8,770 nucleotides of DNA from Kangiellaceae bacterium (GTDB lineage: Bacteria > Pseudomonadota > Gammaproteobacteria > Enterobacterales > Kangiellaceae), in assembly GCA_030148365.1 (NCBI GenBank), contig JASBTO010000074.1, positions 1-8,770 of the forward strand, read 5' to 3'. Below, piece by piece: positions 1-5,245 of the stretch. The number at the start of each line of letters is the position of its first letter. Position 1 is the stretch's first letter. Under the pieces are notes generated by a model. That model saw nothing but the letters and a program-made list of their open reading frames with translations. It did no database searches and was not told where the DNA came from. The translations under genes were made by a program, and so were the position numbers.

Positions 1-751
1 CGGTAAAAAATTCATAGGCCGTCAGGGTCAGGGCCGAACGGAAGGCCGCCAGCACCGGCGCCAGGGCATCGAGCCCACTGAGGGCCAGCAGCAACACCTG
101 CCGGTCGGCCCTCGGTCGCGTCAATTGCAGCATGACTTCGGTAATAATGCCGAGGGTGCCTTCGCTGCCGATAAACAGATGCCGCAGGTCGTAACCGGTA
201 GCGTTCTTGATCAGGCCCTGGTTGAGTTCGAGAATGTCACCCTGACCCGTGACTACCTTGAGGCCGAGCACCTGATCACGGGTCATGCCGTAACGGATAA
301 CCTGGATGCCGCCGGCATTGGTGGCGACGTTGCCGCCAATCTGACTGGAGTCGGCCGAAGCAAAATCAACCGGATAGAAAAGTCCCTGATCGGCGGCCAG
401 ACTCTGAATCTGTCCGGTGACCATACCGGCCTCGCAGCATAGCGTGGCGGCGTTATGGTCGATACTGATGAGTTTGGTCATGCGATCCATCGCCACGATC
501 AGTTCACCGCGGCTGGCGACCGCGCCGCCGCTGAGTCCGGTACGGCCGCCTGAAGGGACCAGCGCGACCTGATTGGCCAGCGCCCAGCGCACGATGGTCT
601 GGACCTGCTCTGTGGATCCGGGCAGCGCCACGGCAAGGGCGTCAACGGCCCAGATGCGGGTCCAGTCCTGTCCATAGGCTTCGATATCGCTTGCGGATTC
701 GAGCAAACCGGAACTGCCCAGCAGTTCCCGCAACGGGTTCAGATCGATCAT
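1..751 (-). CDS. FAD-linked D-2-hydroxyacid dehydrogenase (type 4 oxidase family), 5' part, runs off left edge
   Basis: The reverse strand reads open from an ATG at 751 to the window edge, giving the first 250 residues of a longer protein (family members are about 450-500 aa). It belongs to the GlcD / D-lactate / D-2-hydroxyglutarate dehydrogenase family, which oxidises D-2-hydroxy acids with FAD and passes electrons to the respiratory chain. Visible PCMH-type FAD-binding motifs are PSGGRTGLSGGA (66-77), IGGNVATNAGG (138-148), RYGMTRDQVLGL (153-164), KNATGYDL (182-189) and FIGSEGTLGIITE (193-205). The substrate-binding C-terminal domain lies outside the window, so the exact substrate cannot be told. 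No upstream in-frame alternative fits the family better than this ATG, although no clear Shine-Dalgarno precedes it. The gene lies 105 nt downstream of tRNA-Val on the same strand with no evident terminator between, so it may share the tRNA promoter. The family call is firm; the substrate is open. Confidence 0.88.
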   Translation of the reverse strand, partial: MIDLNPLRELLGSSGLLESASDIEAYGQDWTRIWAVDALAVALPGSTEQVQTIVRWALANQVALVPSGGRTGLSGGAVASRGELIVAMDRMTKLISIDHNAATLCCEAGMVTGQIQSLAADQGLFYPVDFASADSSQIGGNVATNAGGIQVIRYGMTRDQVLGLKVVTGQGDILELNQGLIKNATGYDLRHLFIGSEGTLGIITEVMLQLTRPRADRQVLLLALSGLDALAPVLAAFRSALTLTAYEFFT

Positions 752-856
752 CAGATGCAAGCCGGAAATGACAAAGAGGCCATTCTGCCAGACACGGGCG
801 GAGCGGAACAGGGGGCAAACAGGAGAAGTCGGAGAACCGAAACGGAGAGAGAAATC

Positions 857-932
857 TGGTGGGCGCTGCAGGGCTTGAACCTGCGACCCTCGCCTTGTAA
901 GGGCGATGCTCTCCCAGCTGAGCTAAGCGCCC
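857..932 (-). tRNA. valT: tRNA-Val (anticodon TAC)
   Basis: The reverse strand folds into a 76-nt cloverleaf. The acceptor arms GGGCGCT and AGCGCCC pair perfectly. The D-loop contains AGCTCAGCTGGGAGAGC, the anticodon loop is CTTACAA with anticodon TAC, the T-arm contains GGTTCAAGCC, and the CCA end is encoded. The body closely resembles E. coli tRNA-Val(UAC). It reads GUA and other GUN valine codons. It is a single tRNA gene between a consensus-like promoter and the downstream FAD dehydrogenase gene, divergent from gltX. The symbol follows E. coli naming and only the isoacceptor identity is certain. Confidence 0.96.
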
Positions 933-948
933 ACACCAGAGGCCGCGA

Positions 949-977
949 ATTGTAGGCAGGTGATGACGGGAGGTCAA
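949..977 (-). promoter_or_regulatory. Sigma70 promoter for tRNA-Val
   Basis: On the reverse strand a -35 TTGACC (977-972) and a -10 TACAAT (954-949) are separated by exactly 17 bp. The -10 is followed by a GC-rich discriminator (TCGCGGC), which in known stable-RNA promoters goes with stringent and growth-rate control. Transcription should start near 942, about 10 nt before the mature tRNA 5' end. Both hexamers match consensus at five of six positions. The site also probably serves the FAD dehydrogenase downstream. Confidence 0.8.
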
Positions 978-994
978 CTGTTTCGAGGTCAAAA

Positions 995-1027
995 TTGAAA
1001 AAAATGACGGCGTCATTGTTTTTTCAA
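995..1027. repeat. 33-bp inverted repeat between divergent promoters
   Basis: The left arm TTGAAAAAAATGACG (995-1009) and right arm CGTCATTGTTTTTTCAA (1011-1027) surround a single central G. The right arm's reverse complement differs from the left arm only by a 2-nt insertion. The core TGACG-G-CGTCA is an exact palindrome. The site lies upstream of both the tRNA-Val and gltX promoters and covers the gltX -35 position. It could be an operator for a dimeric regulator. Its A-tract/stem/T-tract shape also resembles a bidirectional terminator, although neither neighbouring gene transcribes into it. Confidence 0.6.
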
Positions 1028-1049
1028 GGCCCGGCCATGCTGTTACAAT
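1021..1049 (+). promoter_or_regulatory. Probable gltX promoter with extended -10
   Basis: TACAAT at 1044-1049 is preceded by TG at 1041-1042, giving an extended -10 (TGnTACAAT). The -35 position 17 bp upstream holds TTTTCA (1021-1026), which is weak and overlaps the inverted repeat. Transcription would begin near 1056, leaving a leader of about 27 nt containing GAGGA at 1066-1070. A protein bound to the inverted repeat would compete directly with RNA polymerase here. Confidence 0.6.
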
Positions 1050-1082
1050 AGCGCCGCTTTTAAATGAGGACACTTCCCGACC

Positions 1083-2492
1083 ATGACCGTCAGAACCCGA
1101 TTCGCCCCCAGCCCGACCGGCTATCTCCACGTCGGCGGCGCCCGTACCGCACTCTACAGTTGGCTCCATGCCCGCAACCGGGGCGGCAAGTTCATCCTGC
1201 GCATCGAAGACACGGACCGGGAGCGGTCGACCGAAGCCTCGGTGCAGGCGATTATGGACGGTATGCGCTGGCTGGGTCTGGATTATGACGAAGGCCCCTT
1301 CTACCAGACCCGGCGCTTCGATCGCTATGGCGAAGTTGTCAGGCAATTACTGGACGAGGGCAAGGCCTATCGCTGCTATTGCACCCGCGAGCGTCTTGAT
1401 GGCCTGCGCGAGCAGCAGATGGCGAACAAGCAGAAGCCACGCTATGACGGCCACTGCCGGGAACTCGAGAACGGAGATGCGTCCAGGCCTCATGTGGTCC
1501 GCTTTCGCAATCCGACAAGCGGCGCCGTCGAGTTCCGGGATCTGATCAAGGGCAGCATCCGGGTCAGCAATGATGAACTGGATGACTTGATCATTGCCCG
1601 CACCGACGGTACGCCCACCTATAATTTCACCGTGGTGGTCGATGACATGGACATGGGCGTGACCCAGGTCATTCGCGGCGACGATCATGTCAACAATACG
1701 CCCCGACAGATCAACCTGTTTCGGGCTCTCGGCAAGGAGCCACCCCATTTTGCCCATGTGCCCATGATCCTCGGCGATGACGGCAAACGCCTGTCCAAGC
1801 GCCACGGCGCGGTCAGCGTTATGCAGTACCGGGATGACGGATATCTCCCCGAGGCATTGCTCAATTATCTGGTGCGTCTGGGCTGGTCCCATGGCGATCA
1901 GGAAGTCTTCAGCCGTGACGAGATGATCGAGCTGTTTGATCTTCAACAGGTCAACCGGGCGCCCTCGGCCTTCAATACCGACAAGCTGTTGTGGCTCAAC
2001 CATCACTACATCAAGACCCTGCCAGCGGCCAAAGTGGCTCATCACCTGCAGTGGCATCTCGAAAAAGCCGGGATAGACACAGCCACCGGGCCGGATATCG
2101 AGCCGGTGATCAGCGCCCTTGCCGAACGTTGCAAGACCCTGAGAGAACTCGCCGAAGGCGCGCGATACTTTTATCAGGATTTCGACAGTTTCGATGAGAA
2201 AGCCGCCAAAAAACAACTCCGGCCCGTCGCTGCGGAGCCCCTGGCAAAGGTGCGTGAAAATCTGGCGGCGATCGAGGACTGGCATGCGGAAACTCTGCAC
2301 GCAAAAGTGGCAGCAACCGCCGAACAACTGGAACTCGGCATGGGCAAGGTCGGCATGCCGCTGCGGGTCGCCGTTACCGGCTCCGGGCAGTCGCCGGATC
2401 TCGGCATCACCCTGGAGCTGATCGGCAAGGCGCGCAGCCTGCAACGCATCGATCAGGCGCTGTCCTATATTGAAGCGCGCGCAGCCGGTTGA
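1083..2492 (+). CDS. gltX: Glutamyl-tRNA synthetase
   Basis: This cytoplasmic class I synthetase joins glutamate to tRNA-Glu using ATP. The 469 aa match the usual length (E. coli 471). The N-terminus carries RFAPSPTGYLHVGGART, whose HVGG (16-19) is the HIGH signature. The KMSKS-type loop is KRLSKRHG (235-242). The zinc region has C98, C100, Y121 and C125. The fourth E. coli ligand, His127, is Glu here, although His124 sits next to C125. The anticodon-binding helical domain fills the C-terminal part. The ATG at 1083 fits the family N-terminus exactly and is preceded by GAGGA at 1066-1070, a rather long 12-nt spacing. The gene stands alone, divergent from tRNA-Val and closed by an intrinsic terminator 20 nt after its stop. 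A 384-aa open frame on the opposite strand is a coding shadow. Confidence 0.97.
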   Translation: MTVRTRFAPSPTGYLHVGGARTALYSWLHARNRGGKFILRIEDTDRERSTEASVQAIMDGMRWLGLDYDEGPFYQTRRFDRYGEVVRQLLDEGKAYRCYCTRERLDGLREQQMANKQKPRYDGHCRELENGDASRPHVVRFRNPTSGAVEFRDLIKGSIRVSNDELDDLIIARTDGTPTYNFTVVVDDMDMGVTQVIRGDDHVNNTPRQINLFRALGKEPPHFAHVPMILGDDGKRLSKRHGAVSVMQYRDDGYLPEALLNYLVRLGWSHGDQEVFSRDEMIELFDLQQVNRAPSAFNTDKLLWLNHHYIKTLPAAKVAHHLQWHLEKAGIDTATGPDIEPVISALAERCKTLRELAEGARYFYQDFDSFDEKAAKKQLRPVAAEPLAKVRENLAAIEDWHAETLHAKVAATAEQLELGMGKVGMPLRVAVTGSGQSPDLGITLELIGKARSLQRIDQALSYIEARAAG

Positions 2493-2512
2493 CACTGGCA
2501 AGGCAGAAGTAC

Positions 2513-2541
2513 AAAAAAACCCGCGGCTTGCGGGTTTTTTA
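2513..2541. terminator. Bidirectional intrinsic terminator between gltX and the cyanophycinase-like gene
   Basis: The stem CCCGC (2520-2524) and GCGGG (2530-2534) closes a GGCTT loop. Seven A precede it and six T follow it. The T-run ends gltX transcripts on the plus strand, and the A-run gives the U-tract for the convergent minus-strand operon that ends at 2572. The A and T tracts can extend the stem. Confidence 0.9.
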
Positions 2542-2571
2542 TTGGGCGGCTAACCAGGGCGCCGGCGGGAC

Positions 2572-3405
2572 CTACATGTAACGTCCGACATTCAGCGCAG
2601 CACCGGTGATCGGGTGGTAACGGGCGCCGTGGGTAAGAATATGCAGTTGCAGACCGTAGAGGCTGATGGGATCGCCGCTGCAGGCGGAACCCATGGAGGA
2701 ATATTGCAGGTTGCCCGGATCAATCACGGTGATCGCGCCGCTGCCGATGACTTCCATTTCGCCATCGTCGGCGATAAAGGCGGCCGTATTTTCGTCGAGA
2801 CCGATGCCGGTGACAAAGGGGTTATAGGACAGGGCCGTCAGCAACCGGCCCAGGCGATCGCGCTGACGAAAATTGTGGTCGATGATGTAATTGTTGGTGA
2901 GCCCCAGGCCGGGCGCCAGGGTGACGCCGTTCTGGCGCGGAATGGCGCCGGCTTCTCCCGCCGCAATCATGTGCTCGCTCATCAGGGCCGCACCGCCGAC
3001 GGTGCCGGCGATATGTACGCCGTCGGCGTTCATGCGCCGGATCAGTTTGGCGATGGCGGTGCCGCCGAGGGTCGTGGAAACCATCAGAGGATTGCCCCCG
3101 GTTATGATGATGCCGTCGTAGGCGGAGATGGACTCCAGCAACTCGTCCTGATTGCCTTCTTCCCGGTTGACGATGCTGAAACCGTCGACCCGGGTCGCGC
3201 CGCAACGCTTGAGTGAAGACTGGTACAGCTCGACAATTTCCGACTGATGCTCCGCGACCATCAAGATTGCAATGCGCCCCTCACGGTCTCCGCACAACTC
3301 GCACAGGCGGGTCAGCACCTGCTGGTTGTCCGTGTACTTGTCGGCACCGCCGATGGGGATGACATAGCCCCGTTTGCTGTCTTCGATATCAGGGGAAGGG
3401 CACAT
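2572..3405 (-). CDS. Cyanophycinase-family (peptidase S51) protein with degenerate catalytic site
   Basis: The 277-aa protein aligns end to end by motif with cyanophycinases, which cut the Asp-Arg storage polymer cyanophycin into dipeptides. Family landmarks are GYVIPIGGADK (13-23), TGGN (102-105), MSEHMIAAGEAG (142-153), LAPGLGLTNNYIID (163-176), LGRLL (185-189), GIGLDENTA (200-208) and EVIGSGA (218-224). From my knowledge of Synechocystis CphB, the active site needs Ser132, His174 and Glu201, plus Gln101, Gln173 and three Arg. Here GTSAGA reads GTVGGA (Val136), DQHF reads DHNF (His177, Asn178) and GGNQ reads GGNP (Pro106). Glu205 and Arg182, 184 and 187 remain. It is therefore probably not a serine peptidase but may still bind a ligand. 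GGAG, 8 nt before the ATG, lies inside the last codons of the upstream membrane protein gene, and the two genes are 2 nt apart. No signal peptide is seen. Confidence 0.85.
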   Translation of the reverse strand: MCPSPDIEDSKRGYVIPIGGADKYTDNQQVLTRLCELCGDREGRIAILMVAEHQSEIVELYQSSLKRCGATRVDGFSIVNREEGNQDELLESISAYDGIIITGGNPLMVSTTLGGTAIAKLIRRMNADGVHIAGTVGGAALMSEHMIAAGEAGAIPRQNGVTLAPGLGLTNNYIIDHNFRQRDRLGRLLTALSYNPFVTGIGLDENTAAFIADDGEMEVIGSGAITVIDPGNLQYSSMGSACSGDPISLYGLQLHILTHGARYHPITGAALNVGRYM

Positions 3406-3407
3406 AT

Positions 3408-4139
3408 TCAGTCTCCAGGGTTTACGGCCGGCTCAGGTAGCTGGTCGCGGCATTTCTGGCGCCGGCCCATATAGAAGCCCATCACGATCGGGATGGTGGA
3501 GTAAAGCATGGGCGTCCAGTAGGCCAGTTGCTGCGGCAGGGTCAGCGCCAGGGCCAAAGCCAGCAGGCCGGTCCCGGCGACGATCCACCAGGCCAGGATG
3601 CCGGTGCGTGTATCAAAGGTCTCCTGCGGGTCGAGTTGCAGGGCGTCACGTTGCCGATACGCATGATAGTAAAGCAACAGTATACTCCCGCTCATGCAGC
3701 AGTGGCCGATATGGTAGATGATGAATAACTGGTTGAACTCGGCGCTGTTATAGGAAAAATTCAGCGGAAACCAGCCGTCACTGATCCAGTAAAACAGGGA
3801 CGCAAAAATCAGCTTCAGCGGGTAGACGTAGACCAGAACCGTAAATACCAGCATGCAGCTGTAGACGACCGTGGCCTTGTCCTGCAATCCGTAGTGGCGG
3901 CTCCATTCGCTGTGGGCGTGCCAGAAGATGACCATGATCATGAAGCTGGCGGCGAATGCCGGGATGCCTTTGAGAGCCACCATCAATTCATTGTAGGAAC
4001 CGGGAATACCGTCGTAGGAAACCACGAGCAGCGTCAGGGCAAAGGCAAAGGCGGCATCGGTAAAGGTTTCGATGCGGGTCATTTCTTCGCCGCGCATGCG
4101 AAAGCCGTGTTCCGTGGAGTAATTGTCGAGATTGATCAA
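3408..4139 (-). CDS. TMEM175/DUF1211-family membrane protein (putative cation channel)
   Basis: The 243-aa protein shows six hydrophobic segments at roughly 28-44, 60-76, 89-113, 136-158, 180-200 and 206-225. Before and within the first one, RIETFTDAAFAFALTLL (22-38) is the TMEM175 signature (R-x-x-x-F-S/T-D). Characterised bacterial members have one six-helix unit, assemble as tetramers and conduct potassium. Conduction by this protein is inferred, not shown. The chosen start is TTG at 4139, because the HGFRMRGEEM stretch before the signature is, as I recall, also found in relatives. ATG codons at residues 15 and 20 are alternatives, and no start has a strong Shine-Dalgarno. An in-frame stop seven codons upstream limits extension. 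The gene leads a two-gene operon with the degenerate cyanophycinase homologue, likely translationally coupled. Confidence 0.85.
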   Translation of the reverse strand: MINLDNYSTEHGFRMRGEEMTRIETFTDAAFAFALTLLVVSYDGIPGSYNELMVALKGIPAFAASFMIMVIFWHAHSEWSRHYGLQDKATVVYSCMLVFTVLVYVYPLKLIFASLFYWISDGWFPLNFSYNSAEFNQLFIIYHIGHCCMSGSILLLYYHAYRQRDALQLDPQETFDTRTGILAWWIVAGTGLLALALALTLPQQLAYWTPMLYSTIPIVMGFYMGRRQKCRDQLPEPAVNPGD

Positions 4140-4173
4140 AAGCAGAACGCTGTCCGGTGATCACAGGTTCCAA

Positions 4174-4202
4174 GTTTTACTGCCTGCTTCGCTGATGGTC
4201 AA
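4174..4202 (-). promoter_or_regulatory. Probable sigma70 promoter of the TMEM175-cyanophycinase-like operon
   Basis: On the reverse strand a -35 TTGACC (4202-4197) and a -10 TAAAAC (4179-4174) are spaced by 17 bp. The predicted start near 4167 gives a leader of about 28 nt before the TTG start codon at 4139. The hexamers match consensus at five and four positions. The site lies in the 103-bp gap to the divergent ROK kinase, for which I see no convincing promoter. Confidence 0.55.
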
Positions 4203-4242
4203 GGGCTGAGTGGGGAATAACGGCTTCTGATAGGATGTGACC

Positions 4243-5172
4243 ATGACGCAAATGATGGACAGGGTGCTGGGGGTCGATCTGGGTGGCACCAAGATTTCGG
4301 CCATGGTCCCGGGCACCGGCGACTCGCCTCGCTGGTACCGGCGAGTGGCGACTCCAACGGATGACTATGAGCAGACCGTCCACGCCGTTGTGGCCCTGAT
4401 TGAGGACGCCGAAAAGGCAACCGGTATTCGACTCGGTGTCGGGATCGGCACGCCCGGCAACCGCTCTCCTGAATCGGGCCTGATGAAAAACTGTAATTCT
4501 GTCTGCCTCAACGGGATGCCGCTGAAGCAGGATCTTGAGACGGCGGCTGGCCGCCCGGTGGTGATGGCCAATGACGCAGATTGTTTTGCCCTGTCGGAAG
4601 CCCGGGGCGGCGCCGGTGACGGCTATGCCACGGTGTTCGGGGTTATTCTGGGCACCGGTGTCGGGGGAGGTCTGGTGATCGATGGCAAGCTGCATGCCGG
4701 CCCCAACGGTATAGCCGGGGAGTGGGGCCATAATGCTCTGCCCTGGACCCACGTTGACGAATGGCCCGGCCCCGCCTGTTACTGCGGGCAGCGAGGTTGT
4801 ATTGAAACCTGGTTGAACGGTGCCGGCCTGTGCTTCGAATACCGGGAGGTATTTGGCGGTAGCAAGTCCGCAAAGGAGATAGGGGCACTGGCCGCTGCCG
4901 GCGATGGCGCCGCCAGCGCGGTCATGGAAGTTTATTGCCAGCGCCTCGCTCGCGCCCTGGCGAGCGTCATCAATATCATGGACCCGGAAGTGATTGTTCT
5001 GGGTGGTGGCTTGTCGAAGATCGGGTTTTTATATCGGCGGGTGCCGGAAATCCTTGAGAAGTATGTGTTTTCCGATTCCGTCAAAACCCGCCTGCTGGCG
5101 CCGGTCTTCGGGGACGACAGCGGCGTCAGGGGTGCCGCCATTCTTGCCTGCCAACAGCAGTCGGACAGTTAG
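4243..5172 (+). CDS. mak: ROK-family sugar kinase, fructokinase (Mak)-like
   Basis: This cytoplasmic ATP-dependent kinase of the ROK family has 309 aa from ATG 4243. The phosphate-1 loop is DLGGTK (12-17), the catalytic Asp is in NDAD (Asp111), and phosphate-2 is GTGVGGG (137-143). The ROK zinc site is GEWGH (His163) with CYCGQRGC (Cys179, 181 and 186). VIVLGGG (250-256) and SGVRGAA (293-299) close the fold. ATPTDDYEQTV, KNCNSVCLNG and CYCGQRGCIETW resemble E. coli Mak more closely than NagK or NanK in my recollection, so fructose or mannose 6-phosphorylation is the likely activity. AGGA at 4232-4235 sits 7 nt before ATG 4243, which favours it over GTG 4237. No other sugar gene is in view, and the next gene has its own promoter. 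The family is certain; the substrate is inferred. Confidence 0.88.
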   Translation: MTQMMDRVLGVDLGGTKISAMVPGTGDSPRWYRRVATPTDDYEQTVHAVVALIEDAEKATGIRLGVGIGTPGNRSPESGLMKNCNSVCLNGMPLKQDLETAAGRPVVMANDADCFALSEARGGAGDGYATVFGVILGTGVGGGLVIDGKLHAGPNGIAGEWGHNALPWTHVDEWPGPACYCGQRGCIETWLNGAGLCFEYREVFGGSKSAKEIGALAAAGDGAASAVMEVYCQRLARALASVINIMDPEVIVLGGGLSKIGFLYRRVPEILEKYVFSDSVKTRLLAPVFGDDSGVRGAAILACQQQSDS

Positions 5173-5184
5173 GCGTCGCAGGAT

Positions 5185-5213
5185 TCGACATTGGTCCGCG
5201 AAGTTTTTATGAT
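5185..5213 (+). promoter_or_regulatory. Sigma70 promoter of the M1 aminopeptidase operon
   Basis: A -35 TCGACA (5185-5190) and a -10 TATGAT (5208-5213) are separated by 17 bp, each matching consensus at five of six positions. The predicted start is near 5220, leaving a leader of about 26 nt. It lies just after the kinase stop codon, so the aminopeptidase and probably the three genes after it can be expressed independently of the kinase. Confidence 0.7.
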
Positions 5214-5245
5214 GAGGCACACTTCAGCGAACCCGAATTCCTTAT

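Noticed and set aside
125..442. 105-aa plus-strand open frame at the left end
   Set aside because: It is antisense to the FAD dehydrogenase, whose FAD-binding motifs read cleanly on the minus strand.
532..554. Arg in place of the common Asn in the GG(N)TGL motif of the FAD dehydrogenase (PSGGRTGLSGGA)
   Set aside because: I recall this variant as common in gammaproteobacterial homologues, so it is not evidence of an altered enzyme.
642..1346. 234-aa minus-strand open frame crossing tRNA-Val and the start of gltX
   Set aside because: It spans a tRNA gene, two promoters and antisense gltX sequence, so it cannot be a normal coding region.
1347..2501. 384-aa open frame on the minus strand opposite gltX
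   Set aside because: It lies wholly within a perfectly recognisable gltX; its sequence is low in family-like motifs and it arises from GC-rich third positions on the antisense strand.
2614..3216. 200-aa plus-strand open frame opposite the cyanophycinase-like gene
   Set aside because: The minus strand carries the S51 family motifs throughout, and the plus frame has no ribosome site or domain.
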